18,627 nt of DNA from CAYNOZ01 sp964398955 (GCA_964398955.1 CAYNOZ010000022.1:1-18627); one strand, 5' to 3'. Positions 1 to 7,736 are shown, counted from the stretch's first letter. The notes: generated by a model from the sequence alone, not told the origin. Translations and numbers: made by a program.

Positions 1-12
1 AATTATATTGAT

Positions 13-426
13 TTAATTTTTAGTTTCTATTGGTGTTATATCTTTTCCTACATGTTTGGTTCCTTTTAGGGTTCTAAGTTTTGTTTGGAAGTCATTAATT
101 GTTTTTTGTTTTCCTTTTATTAAGAATATGTCGAAGCAGTTTTCTCTGTCATAGTGGATGTGATGTACTCCTTGTATTTGGTTGTCGTATTTTTGTTGTA
201 GTTCTCTTATTTGGTCAGAGGTTGTTTTGTTTTTTGATTTGTACATGACGCTTATTATTCCGCCTATTGTGTTGTTTGAGGTTTGGTTTTGAGTTTTATA
301 TTGTTTAATGTAGTTTCTTATTGCGTCTCTAATTATTTCTGATCTATTGTCGTATCCTTCGGTTTTCATTATTTCTTCTAAGTCTTTTGAGAGTTTGTTA
401 GGAATAGATAGGCTGATAATATTCAT
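13..426 (-). CDS. nikR-like: NikR-like ribbon-helix-helix metal regulator with altered nickel site
   Basis: A 137-residue protein with NikR architecture: an N-terminal ribbon-helix-helix DNA-binding domain (about residues 2-42, with RSEIIRDAIRNYI typical of the second helix) and a C-terminal ACT-like metal-binding domain (about 53-134). In the family the square-planar nickel site uses His87, His89 and Cys95 (E. coli numbering) plus His76 from the partner subunit. Here His89, His91 and Cys97 match the first three (HIHYDRENC), but the usual LQH motif reads LQQ, so Gln78 replaces the fourth ligand. Family assignment is confident; metal specificity is not. It is divergent from a zinc/manganese-type uptake operon, so control of that operon (and itself) is the natural inference. 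A TATA-like AATATAAA lies at 459-466, implying a very short leader. Confidence 0.88.
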   Translation of the reverse strand: MNIISLSIPNKLSKDLEEIMKTEGYDNRSEIIRDAIRNYIKQYKTQNQTSNNTIGGIISVMYKSKNKTTSDQIRELQQKYDNQIQGVHHIHYDRENCFDIFLIKGKQKTINDFQTKLRTLKGTKHVGKDITPIETKN

Positions 427-458
427 AATATCAGTTATTCTTATTTTCTAATTATTTG

Positions 459-466
459 TTTATATT
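459..466 (-). promoter_or_regulatory. Probable TATA box of the NikR-like gene
   Basis: AATATAAA on the minus strand, about 33 nt upstream of the start codon at 426. With usual archaeal spacing, transcription would begin near 437, leaving about 10 nt of leader. Confidence 0.5.
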
Positions 467-489
467 GGTTTGCTTTATCTATGGTAATT

Positions 490-536
490 TGATGGATCAG
501 GTATGTTCTGAAAAGGTTTAAAAATGTGGATCACCT
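490..536. promoter_or_regulatory. Candidate operator and promoter region of the metal-uptake operon
   Basis: The divergent region contains a TATA-like TTTAAAAA at 517-524, preceded by a purine-rich stretch resembling a BRE, about 85 nt upstream of the binding-protein start. Two copies of TGGATCA (493-499 and 527-533) flank it, 34 bp apart, each within a short imperfect dyad (TGATGGATCA; GTGGATCAC). The second copy lies between the TATA box and the expected transcription start, where a repressor would act. The enterobacterial NikR operator (GTATGA-N16-TCATAC) is not present. Regulator assignment is inference. Confidence 0.4.
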
Positions 537-607
537 TATTTTATTAAAAAAAGAAAAAAAATTAATAAATCCTCTAAATCAAAAACAACAAAAAAGAAAG
601 TGAAACC

Positions 608-1543
608 ATGACCCAAAAAAAACTTAATAAAAACAAGATAACCACAATAACCCTCATAATAATTCTAACCTTAACATTAACAATATCTGGTTGTACAAAT
701 ACCAATAACACAGATAATAAAGAAGATAAGACAGACAAAATACAGGCAATTGCAAGCATAGCCCCGCAAGAAGAAATAGTAAAAGAAATTGGCGGAAAAA
801 AATTAGATGTAACAGTATTAGTACCCCCCGGAGAAAGTCCACACTCATACGACCTAAAACCGAGCCAACTCAAAAAAATATCAAAAGCAGACATATACTT
901 CAAGGTCGGATCAGGAGTAGAATTCGAGTTAACAAATATGGATCAAATAAAATCTCAAAACAACGATCTAAAAATAATAGACTTATCCAAAGGTATCAAC
1001 ATAAAGTCATGGGACGAGCATCATGGAAAAACTTCTGAAACCAACATAAATAAAGAAGGAACAGATCCACACATATGGCTATCACCATTAAATGGAATCA
1101 AAATGTCAGAAAACGTTTATAATGGTCTAATAGAAATTGATCCAGATAATAAAGATTATTACCAACAAAATCTTAACAAATATAGGGAAGAACTAAATAA
1201 CTTACACAAGAATATAAAAGAAAAACTCAAACCATACGAAAATCAATCATTCTTAGTATACCACCCATCCTTTGGATACTTCGGAGATGCATACAACTTA
1301 ACTCAGATAGGAATTGAAGAAGAAGGAAAAAAGCCTGGACCGGAAGGAATCTCAAACATAATAAACCAAGCAAAAGAACTGAACATAGACGTTATATTCG
1401 TCTCCCCACAGTTCGACACATCAAGCGCTGAAGTAATAGCTGAGGAAATAAACGGAAAAGTGATCACTGCAAATCCATTAGCCGGAAACTACTCTCAAAC
1501 CCTACAGAACTTAGCTGAAAAACTTGAAAAAGGATTAAATTAA
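608..1543 (+). CDS. znuA: Zn/Mn-type (cluster 9) ABC transporter substrate-binding lipoprotein
   Basis: A 311-residue metal-binding lipoprotein of the ZnuA/TroA family, which captures divalent metal outside the membrane for the ATPase and permease encoded next. The N-terminus has a basic stretch, a hydrophobic segment (about 10-27) and a lipobox SGC with Cys29 as the predicted lipid-anchored residue, followed by an Asn/Asp/Lys-rich linker. The three conserved metal-ligand His are visible: His79 (PGESPHSYD), His155 (DPHIWLSP) and His219 (YHPSFGY). PQF at 267-269 is typical of zinc-type members. The acidic His-rich loop of many ZnuA proteins is reduced to DEHHG (136-140). Zinc is the best guess, but manganese or nickel cannot be excluded, particularly beside a NikR-type gene. 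The start has GTGA four bases upstream. It is the first gene of a four-gene operon. Confidence 0.88.
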   Translation: MTQKKLNKNKITTITLIIILTLTLTISGCTNTNNTDNKEDKTDKIQAIASIAPQEEIVKEIGGKKLDVTVLVPPGESPHSYDLKPSQLKKISKADIYFKVGSGVEFELTNMDQIKSQNNDLKIIDLSKGINIKSWDEHHGKTSETNINKEGTDPHIWLSPLNGIKMSENVYNGLIEIDPDNKDYYQQNLNKYREELNNLHKNIKEKLKPYENQSFLVYHPSFGYFGDAYNLTQIGIEEEGKKPGPEGISNIINQAKELNIDVIFVSPQFDTSSAEVIAEEINGKVITANPLAGNYSQTLQNLAEKLEKGLN

Positions 1544-1560
1544 AATAAATGTGATTAAAT

Positions 1561-2328
1561 ATGAGTAAAAAATCAGTAATCACAATAAGGAATTTAGATG
1601 CAGGTTACGAAAACGAAGTAGTTCTAGAAGACATAGACCTCGAAGTAAAAGCAAAAGATTTCTACGGAGTAATTGGACCGAACGGAGGAGGAAAAACAAC
1701 ATTACTAAAAGTTATACTAGGGCTTCTAAAACCTATGAAAGGACAGATTAAGGTATATGGAGAACCTCCGGAAAAGGCTAGTTCATATATAGGATATGTT
1801 CCGCAATATGCAGAGTTTGATGAGGATTATCCAATATCAGTATTTGATGTAGCCTTAATGGGTAGAAGAACTAAAAAAGGGAAAATACCTAGATACAATC
1901 AAAAAGACCGTGAAAAAGTTGAAGAAGCCTTAAAATCAGTAGAAATGTATAAAATGAGAAATAAAAACATAAATAAATTATCAGGAGGTCAGAAGCAAAG
2001 AGTATTCATCGCTCGCGCACTTGCATCAGAACCTAAAATATTACTACTAGATGAACCAACCGCTAGCATCGACCAACAAATAAAAGAAAGCATATACGAC
2101 CTACTAAAAAAACTTAACAAAGAACTAACCATTCTATTCGTAACACATGACGTAGGAGCCATATCAAAATATGTTAACAAACTAGCCTGCCTAAACAAGC
2201 ATCTATACACACACAATGAACCATACCTAACAAAAGAAATGCTAGAAGACGCATACCAATGCCCAGTCGAACTAATCACACACGAAGGACACGAAATTCC
2301 ACACAGAGTAATATCTCATAAAGAATAA
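1561..2328 (+). CDS. znuC: Metal ABC transporter ATP-binding protein
   Basis: A 255-residue ABC ATPase that powers metal uptake with the adjacent binding protein and permease. All catalytic motifs are intact: Walker A GPNGGGKTT (39-47), Q-loop PQ (81-82), signature LSGGQ (140-144), Walker B ILLLDEPT (160-167) and the switch His196 (VTHD). GGG in Walker A is common in the zinc/manganese importer subfamily. The C-terminal tail has several His (241, 244, 248, 253), which could be a weak metal-sensing extension; that role is inference. The ATG is preceded by GTGAT at good spacing, 17 nt after the binding-protein stop, so the genes are co-transcribed. Confidence 0.93.
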   Translation: MSKKSVITIRNLDAGYENEVVLEDIDLEVKAKDFYGVIGPNGGGKTTLLKVILGLLKPMKGQIKVYGEPPEKASSYIGYVPQYAEFDEDYPISVFDVALMGRRTKKGKIPRYNQKDREKVEEALKSVEMYKMRNKNINKLSGGQKQRVFIARALASEPKILLLDEPTASIDQQIKESIYDLLKKLNKELTILFVTHDVGAISKYVNKLACLNKHLYTHNEPYLTKEMLEDAYQCPVELITHEGHEIPHRVISHKE

Positions 2329-2336
2329 GTGATAAA

Positions 2337-3185
2337 ATGCAAGAAATACTAGAATTACTTCAACTAAGCTTCGTAAGAAGAATGCTAATCGCAGGACTCT
2401 TAGCAAGCTTCTCATGTGGAATAATAGGAACATACGTCGTAGTCAAAAAAATAGTATTCGTAAGTGGAGGAATAGCCCACTCAACATTCGGAGGAATAGG
2501 ACTAGCATACTACCTACAATACGCCTTGGGATGGACATGGTTCGAACCACTAATAGGAGCAATAATATTCGCCCTAGGATCAGGAATAATCCTAAGCTCA
2601 AACTGGATAAGAAAAAAAGTAAGAGAAGACTCAACCATAGGAATAATATGGGTAGCAGGAATGGCCTTAGGTGCACTATTCATAAACCTAATAAACACCA
2701 ACCAAATGACGATCCAAAGCCCCTCAAGCATCCTATTCGGTAACATACTACTAATAAGCCAACAAGACCTCTACCTAATGCTTGCCCTAGACATAATAAT
2801 CATATTCACAACAGTACTCTTGTTTAGAGACTTCCAACTCCTAACATTCGACGAAACATTCGCAAAAGTAACCGGAGTAAACGTTAAAATACTGAACCTA
2901 CTACTATTCACACTAATATCCCTAACAGTAGTAATACTAATAAAAATAGTGGGAGTAGTACTAATACTAGCAATGCTAACAATCCCCGCCGCAACATCAA
3001 ACCTATTCACAGACAACCTAAAAGACATGATGACTCTATCAGTAATACTAACACTAATAATGACAACAATAGGAAGCCTAATATCAATAACCTATGACAT
3101 ACCACCAGGATCAACAATAGTACTAATAATGTTCGCAATATTTATAACAACACTCACCGCAAAAAAACCACTTCCCCCCAAATAA
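2337..3185 (+). CDS. znuB: Metal ABC transporter permease (ABC-3 family)
   Basis: A 282-residue integral membrane protein of the ABC-3 family (ZnuB/MntB/TroB), the channel subunit of the metal importer. It has about eight hydrophobic helices. The family-typical segment SGGIAHSTFGGIGLA follows the first helices (about 43-57), and VTGVNVKILNLLLFTLISLTVV (about 180-200) resembles the conserved cytoplasmic coupling region and next helix. The start follows GTGAT, 8 nt after the ATPase stop. Codon use is extreme: ATA, CTA, ACA and AAC dominate, so the coding strand is about two-thirds A+C. Confidence 0.92.
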   Translation: MQEILELLQLSFVRRMLIAGLLASFSCGIIGTYVVVKKIVFVSGGIAHSTFGGIGLAYYLQYALGWTWFEPLIGAIIFALGSGIILSSNWIRKKVREDSTIGIIWVAGMALGALFINLINTNQMTIQSPSSILFGNILLISQQDLYLMLALDIIIIFTTVLLFRDFQLLTFDETFAKVTGVNVKILNLLLFTLISLTVVILIKIVGVVLILAMLTIPAATSNLFTDNLKDMMTLSVILTLIMTTIGSLISITYDIPPGSTIVLIMFAIFITTLTAKKPLPPK

Positions 3186-3231
3186 AAACAAAAACAAAGA
3201 CCAAAATTAAATAAATGACAGAGGAAGGACA

Positions 3232-3498
3232 ATGATAAAAAAAGTACTAAAACAAATAAAAAAAGGAACAAACAACAAAAACACAATAAGCCAAAAAACA
3301 GACATATCAAAAAGACTTCTAGAAGCAATATTCGAAGAAGCAATACGAAAAAACTACATCAAACAAATATCTTACGAAGGAAAATGCAAAAACTGTCCAT
3401 TCAACACCTCATGCAACACAGATCAAAACAACTGCACCACAATAAAAACATACAAACTAACAAAAAAAGGAGAAAAATACCTAAAACAAAAACAATAA
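3232..3498 (+). CDS. FeoC-like Cys-rich winged-helix protein
   Basis: An 88-residue protein: an N-terminal winged helix-turn-helix (about 1-47, with ISQKTDISKRLLEAIFEEAI as recognition region), a four-Cys loop in the wing (C52-X2-C55-X5-C61-X6-C68, CKNCPF at its start) and a C-terminal strand ending TYKLTKKGEKYL. This matches small FeoC-like regulators, in which the Cys cluster is proposed to bind an iron-sulfur cluster or metal. It follows the permease by 46 nt on the same strand with AGGA upstream of ATG, so it is probably the fourth gene of the metal operon. It could sense iron or redox state, or act as a transporter accessory protein. Family is fairly sure; role is inference. Confidence 0.72.
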   Translation: MIKKVLKQIKKGTNNKNTISQKTDISKRLLEAIFEEAIRKNYIKQISYEGKCKNCPFNTSCNTDQNNCTTIKTYKLTKKGEKYLKQKQ

Positions 3499-3523
3499 AC
3501 AAAAAATAAAACTAAAATAAACC

Positions 3524-3538
3524 CTAAAAAATTTTTAG
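3524..3538. terminator. Bidirectional AT-rich terminator between convergent genes
   Basis: CTAAAAA and TTTTTAG form a 7-bp inverted repeat separated by one base between the 3' ends of the winged-helix gene (+) and cupin gene (-). It gives a T5 run for rightward and a T6 run for leftward transcripts. The T tracts suit archaeal intrinsic termination; the stem is weak. Confidence 0.5.
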
Positions 3539-3915
3539 TCAATTAATTCAGTTTCTCCTTCCATAGCTGGCATCATAAAAAGCGTTATAGTATCATCATC
3601 TCCAGGATTTTCGCCTTTATGAGGAACCCCCTTAGGAGCGTAGAAAAAGTTACCCTCTTCTAAAATTCTTTCTTCACCATCTACAGAAATTTTTAATTTA
3701 CCTTTCAAAACGTACTCGGCATGACCATAGTCATGTTTATGGTAAGGCATCGTTCCTCCAGGTTTCAAAATTGTTTTTCTTAAATAGTAATCTAATCCTT
3801 CTTCAGGTCCAAATAACCATTTAATAAAAACTCCGTCCGCCTCTCCAACTTCTTCTAATTTGACGTCATCAACATGCGAAACAAATGATTCTTCCAAAAT
3901 CTCACCCACAAACAT
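3535..3915 (-). CDS. Small cupin-domain protein
   Basis: A 126-residue single-domain cupin. Motif 1 carries His59, His61, His65 and Glu67 (YHKHDYGHAEYVLKG) and motif 2 carries Pro94, Gly96 and His99 (APKGVPHKG), so a mononuclear metal site with three or four ligands should be intact. The fold serves enzymes and small-molecule binding; nothing here fixes the substrate, and no partner domain is present. It is monocistronic, divergent from tiaS. A TATA-like sequence lies at 3964-3973 (minus strand) and AAGG about 12 nt upstream of the ATG. Confidence 0.85.
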   Translation of the reverse strand: MFVGEILEESFVSHVDDVKLEEVGEADGVFIKWLFGPEEGLDYYLRKTILKPGGTMPYHKHDYGHAEYVLKGKLKISVDGEERILEEGNFFYAPKGVPHKGENPGDDDTITLFMMPAMEGETELID

Positions 3916-3963
3916 ATTTATTACAAACCTTCTATATTTTTTGGTTCCTTACCTTTTAGAAGA

Positions 3964-4011
3964 TGATATAAAAATAACTACTAAAAAAGGAATAAGCTGA
4001 TATATAGTAGT
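3964..4011. promoter_or_regulatory. Divergent cupin/tiaS promoter region with inverted repeat
   Basis: On the minus strand TTTTTATATC (3964-3973) is a likely TATA box for the cupin gene. On the plus strand GATATATA (3999-4006) is a likely TATA box for tiaS. A perfect 7-bp inverted repeat, ACTACTA (3977-3983) and TAGTAGT (4005-4011), touches both promoters. It could be a shared operator, although such a repeat is not very improbable in AT-rich DNA. Confidence 0.4.
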
Positions 4012-4063
4012 ATTATTCAATCAAGTTTATTACTAAGAATGTTTTTATTGGAGGTTTAGTTTA

Positions 4064-5305
4064 ATGAGGTTTCATATAGGTATTGATGATACTGATTCAA
4101 GAGAGGGGATGTGCACTACTTATTTAGGTGGTGTTTTAGTGGAAAATTTAAGGAATAATGGTTATAATTTATTTAGTTATCCTAGGCTTATTAGGTTAAA
4201 TCCTAATATTCCTTATAAGACAAGAGGTAATGGTGCTGTTGAGATTCGATTAGAAATTGATGAAAATGATGTTGATGAGGTGAAGGATATCGCTCTGAGA
4301 ATTGTTGAAGAGTATTCTCAGAAGGATTCTAATGCTGGGTTGGCTTTTGTTGAGGGTGATGTTCCTAATGAGCTAGTTGATTTGTCTGAACGTGCGCTTC
4401 ATGAAGAGGTTGATATATCTGATGCTTTAGATTTGGCTGATGTTTTGGGATTAGATTATTATGGTTGGGGTAATGGAAGAGGAGTTATTGGTGCCTTATC
4501 TTGTATTGGTTATGAATTGGATGATTATACTTTTGAGTTGTTGACATATAGGTATGAGGATAAGTTTGGATCTGAGAGGTTTGTCGATAGTGATTCGGTT
4601 TTTGATTTGAATGAAAATTTTTATCCTGAAATCTTTGATTCAGTTGATGAGGATGAAGATGATATTATTATTGCCCCTCATGGTCCTGATCCTGTACTTT
4701 ATGGTATTAGAGGTGAGAGTCCGGAAATTCTTGAGAAGGGTAGGGATTTGATTGTTAGTGAGGATTACGAGTTTTATTTGATTTATAAGTCTAATCAGGG
4801 TACTGATGATCATTTGGAGGAGTTATCTATTGATGAGATTGATAAGTTTAATTCTGTGATTGTTGAGGGTGAGGTTGTTAGTGAGCCTAATGATATTGAG
4901 GGTGGTCATGTTTTCTTTGATTTGAGTGATGGTGATTCTGTTATTACTTGCGCTGCTTATGAACCTACTAAGGATTTTAGGAAGGTTGTTCGTAGACTTC
5001 GTTCAGGTGATGAGGTGAGGGTCTTTGGTGGTGTAAGTGAAAGAATGACTTTAAACCTTGAGAAGTTTGAATTGTTGGATAAAAAGGAGTTTTATGAGGA
5101 GCTTAATCCGGTTTGTCCTGATTGCGGTAATAATATGAAGTCTGCTGGTAGGGATCAGGGGTATCGTTGTAGGAAATGTGGAACATCTGCTTCTGAAGAT
5201 GATGTTAGGAGAAGGAAAATTGATAGGGATATTGAGGAAGGTTTTTACGAAGTTCCACCTATGGCTAGGAGGCATTTATCAAAACCTTTAATCAGGGATG
5301 GGTGA
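4064..5305 (+). CDS. tiaS: tRNA(Ile2) 2-agmatinylcytidine synthetase TiaS
   Basis: A 413-residue enzyme that uses ATP and agmatine to convert C34 of the archaeal tRNA-Ile2 anticodon to agmatidine, letting the tRNA read AUA and not AUG. The sequence shows the N-terminal catalytic start HIGIDDTDSREGMCTTYLG (4-22), the segment around YYGWGNGRGVIGALSCIGYE (about 131-150), an OB-fold-like part (about 263-335, beginning SVIVEGEVVSEP) and a C-terminal zinc ribbon with Cys351, Cys354, Cys369 and Cys372 (CPDC...CRKC). Length fits the family. The ATG follows GGAGG (4050-4054). It is markedly acidic. Codons favour GTT, GAT, ATT and GGT, unlike the ATA/CTA/ACA-rich metal operon. AUA is a dominant Ile codon in several neighbouring genes, so this enzyme should matter here. 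Confidence 0.95.
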   Translation: MRFHIGIDDTDSREGMCTTYLGGVLVENLRNNGYNLFSYPRLIRLNPNIPYKTRGNGAVEIRLEIDENDVDEVKDIALRIVEEYSQKDSNAGLAFVEGDVPNELVDLSERALHEEVDISDALDLADVLGLDYYGWGNGRGVIGALSCIGYELDDYTFELLTYRYEDKFGSERFVDSDSVFDLNENFYPEIFDSVDEDEDDIIIAPHGPDPVLYGIRGESPEILEKGRDLIVSEDYEFYLIYKSNQGTDDHLEELSIDEIDKFNSVIVEGEVVSEPNDIEGGHVFFDLSDGDSVITCAAYEPTKDFRKVVRRLRSGDEVRVFGGVSERMTLNLEKFELLDKKEFYEELNPVCPDCGNNMKSAGRDQGYRCRKCGTSASEDDVRRRKIDRDIEEGFYEVPPMARRHLSKPLIRDG

Positions 5306-5312
5306 AGATCAA

Positions 5313-5321
5313 TAAATTTTT
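5313..5321 (+). terminator. Possible T-tract terminator after tiaS
   Basis: A T6 run shortly downstream of the tiaS stop, without a strong stem. It would suit archaeal T-tract termination. TATA-like candidates for the following ABC genes lie at 5347-5354 and 5388-5395. Confidence 0.35.
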
Positions 5322-5421
5322 TAAGTAATTAAATCCTTTTCTAATTGAATATAGTTTATCTCTGTGAATTATGAATTTTTGAAGTTCGTATATTAGGTTT
5401 ATGGATTTTTAAGGTGTTAAT

Positions 5422-6168
5422 GTGGTTGATCTAGCGATTGAGACGATGAATCTGTCTAAAAATTATGGTGATTTTGTAGCTGTTGATGATTTGAATTTGG
5501 AGGTTGAAAGTGGGAAATTTTTTGGGTTTTTAGGTCCTAATGGTGCGGGTAAGACTACTAGTATGAGGATGATGACTGGTCGTTTAAGTCCTACTTCTGG
5601 TACTGCTAGGATTGTTGGTTTCGATGTTGTTGATGATACTTTAGAAGTTAAGAAGAGGATAGGGGTTTTGGAAGATGAGCCTAGGTTATATGATCGTTTA
5701 ACAGTAATTGAGTACCTTAATTTTATCGGAGATATTTACGATATTGATGTTGGTGGCCGTGCTCAAGAATTAATTGATCTTGTGGATTTGAAGGATAAAA
5801 AAGATTCTTTGATAGTGGATCTTTCTCATGGTCAGAAGAAAAAAGTTGGCTTAGCTGGGGAGATATTACATGAACCTGAATTGCTGTTTTTAGATGAGCC
5901 TTTTGCAGGAATTGATCCTATCAGCTCAAGAGCTATTAAAGATGGTTTAGTGGAACTAACTGATCAAGGTGTTACTATCTTTCTTAGTACTCATATTTTG
6001 GAGGTTGCGGAGAAGTTATGTGAAGAGGTTGCGATTATTGATGATGGTGGTATCCTTGAAAGAGGCGATATCAGTAATCTTCGTAAAAGGGCTGAACTTG
6101 ATGAGTATTCATCGCTGGAAGATGTTTTCCTTAAGTTAGTGGAGCAAAGTGAAGAGGTAAAATTATGA
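5422..6168 (+). CDS. ABC-2 type exporter ATP-binding protein
   Basis: A 248-residue ABC ATPase of the ABC-2 exporter class (NatA/CcmA-like). Motifs: Walker A GPNGAGKTT (38-46), the Q-loop region reading IGVLEDEPRLYDRLTVIEYL with Glu in place of the usual Gln (common in this subfamily), signature LSHGQ (134-138), Walker B LLFLDEP (154-160) and His191 (STHI). The start is a GTG preceded by AAGGTG five bases upstream; the ATG two bases earlier is out of frame. It overlaps the following permease by 4 nt (ATGA), so the two form one transporter. The exported substrate cannot be told. Codon use is G/T-ending like tiaS. Confidence 0.92.
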   Translation: MVDLAIETMNLSKNYGDFVAVDDLNLEVESGKFFGFLGPNGAGKTTSMRMMTGRLSPTSGTARIVGFDVVDDTLEVKKRIGVLEDEPRLYDRLTVIEYLNFIGDIYDIDVGGRAQELIDLVDLKDKKDSLIVDLSHGQKKKVGLAGEILHEPELLFLDEPFAGIDPISSRAIKDGLVELTDQGVTIFLSTHILEVAEKLCEEVAIIDDGGILERGDISNLRKRAELDEYSSLEDVFLKLVEQSEEVKL

Positions 6169-7736
6169 CAGAATCTTTTCTGAGTATGAAGAGTGGTTCT
6201 AATATTTGGAAGTTCCTCAAGGCTTATTATAAGATATATAAGAATAGTTTAGGTTTGAAAGAGGTTATTGCTTTAGTTGCTTCGATCCTAATTTTGTTGA
6301 TATCGGTGTCTGCTTCTGTTTTTCTTTATGGTTTTTTGAATAATTTAAGTTGGTTCCCTTTTTTTAATCCTAATGATTTACCGAGTATCCCTACTTATTT
6401 GCTTAATAGTTTATTATTCTCCCTTTTTACTGCACTTTACTTTGTATTTATTTTTATGCCAATCACAGGTTTTGTGCAGAAAGGGGAGGATCCTGAATTT
6501 CTTCTTAAATTTCCTATAACATATTTAGAAGCCTTTTCTATTGAGACTATCAGAACCTTAATTAGTATTTGGAAAATTGCGTTATTCATTCCTCCGGCAA
6601 TTACATTGTTCCTTCACATATCCAATAACCTAGCAATTTTTATTTTATCAGTAATAAGTTACGGAATGTTTTTATTGCATTTAAGCGGGCTTGGATATAT
6701 AGTTTTAAGCTTTTTACAGGGGATGCTACAGGATAGAAAGTTTAGGGACATAGCAGGTCTAATAGCGGGGTTAGGAGGGTTCTTTCTTTACTTTTCTTTT
6801 TATATACTTCCTAGAATAGCTCCCGTAGAGGAAATATTAAGAATTACCTATACTTGGCACCTGTTACTACCTAGTGGATGGATTATTGAATTGGTAAATA
6901 CGAACAACCCAATCTGGATAATACCAATAGCAATAATATTTATATTAACAATGTATCTGGGCTCAAAATCTTTTAAATACTCTTATTACCTTTCAACAGA
7001 AGGAAGAAGATCAGAAAAAAAGGTGAGAAGTGTAAGCATATCAATACCTGTAGGTAAATCAATGAACACAATTATCTCAAAAGATATTAAATACGTACTG
7101 AGGGACCCGGTAATAAAGAAGAGCTTCATATCCCTCCTAATCTTCCCAATAATATTCGGATTTCAAGCAGTAGGAGAACCAAGCTTTGGTGGATCAACAT
7201 ACTTAGCATTCATGTTAGGAATTTTCTTCTCCCTATTATTCGCAAATTATTTAGGATACGAAAGAGATGGAATATTCAAACTACTTAGCTCACCAATTAA
7301 CAGAAAAAGCATAATACTAGCAAAAAACCTATTAATAGCATTACTAGCGCTAATATATTTCTCCACAGTATTCACAGTATTCAACCTAATATTCGAACTA
7401 CCAATACTAAAACCACTTCTAACATCATTATCAGTCTTCCTAATATCAATCACAGTAGCCAACAACACAACTATCTACTACCCACAAAAAATACCGGACT
7501 CCGGCCTTTCCTCCGGAAACAAACAAGGATTCTTCACAACAATAATATTCGGAATAATAACCCTAATACTATCAACACCAATAATACTACACATACTCGG
7601 CGGAACTTTCATAATACCAGAAACACCATTCATAATAATACCAATCTACGTAATAATAATATACACACTAGGAATACGCTGGACAACAAAAAAACTACTG
7701 CAAAAAGAAACCAAAATCTTAGAAAAATTCAACTAA
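6165..7736 (+). CDS. Two-half ABC-2 type permease
   Basis: A 523-residue polytopic protein with about 12 hydrophobic segments in two sets of roughly six, separated by a charged linker (about 275-300, containing TEGRRSEKKVRS). The second half opens with ISKDIKYVLRDPVIKKSF, a cytoplasmic amphipathic start typical of ABC-2 permeases, so it looks like two half-permeases in one chain. The 4-nt overlap with the ATPase shows translational coupling. Substrate unknown. Odd feature: the first half uses T- and G-ending codons, while from about nt 6890 (residue about 243) it switches to ATA, CTA, ACA and AAC. Confidence 0.82.
   Translation: MTESFLSMKSGSNIWKFLKAYYKIYKNSLGLKEVIALVASILILLISVSASVFLYGFLNNLSWFPFFNPNDLPSIPTYLLNSLLFSLFTALYFVFIFMPITGFVQKGEDPEFLLKFPITYLEAFSIETIRTLISIWKIALFIPPAITLFLHISNNLAIFILSVISYGMFLLHLSGLGYIVLSFLQGMLQDRKFRDIAGLIAGLGGFFLYFSFYILPRIAPVEEILRITYTWHLLLPSGWIIELVNTNNPIWIIPIAIIFILTMYLGSKSFKYSYYLSTEGRRSEKKVRSVSISIPVGKSMNTIISKDIKYVLRDPVIKKSFISLLIFPIIFGFQAVGEPSFGGSTYLAFMLGIFFSLLFANYLGYERDGIFKLLSSPINRKSIILAKNLLIALLALIYFSTVFTVFNLIFELPILKPLLTSLSVFLISITVANNTTIYYPQKIPDSGLSSGNKQGFFTTIIFGIITLILSTPIILHILGGTFIIPETPFIIIPIYVIIIYTLGIRWTTKKLLQKETKILEKFN

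Noticed and set aside
427..607. Canonical NikR operator GTATGA-N16-TCATAC
   Set aside because: Only a lone GTATG half (501-505) is present; no partner half at the right distance.
427..607. Riboswitch in the metal-operon leader
   Set aside because: The roughly 60-nt leader is almost all A and lacks stable complementary segments.
574..903. Minus-strand open frame opposite the metal-binding lipoprotein
   Set aside because: It lies wholly or mostly opposite a convincing lipoprotein gene with lipobox and metal ligands. Its hydrophobic look comes from reading AT-rich Lys/Asn codons in reverse.
4190..4207. ATTAGG-N6-CCTAAT palindrome inside tiaS, similar to the 12589-12608 hairpin
   Set aside because: It encodes the conserved-looking LIRLNPNI segment, and the core is explained by codons for Leu-Ile-Arg and Asn-Pro-Asn. 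Probably coincidence.
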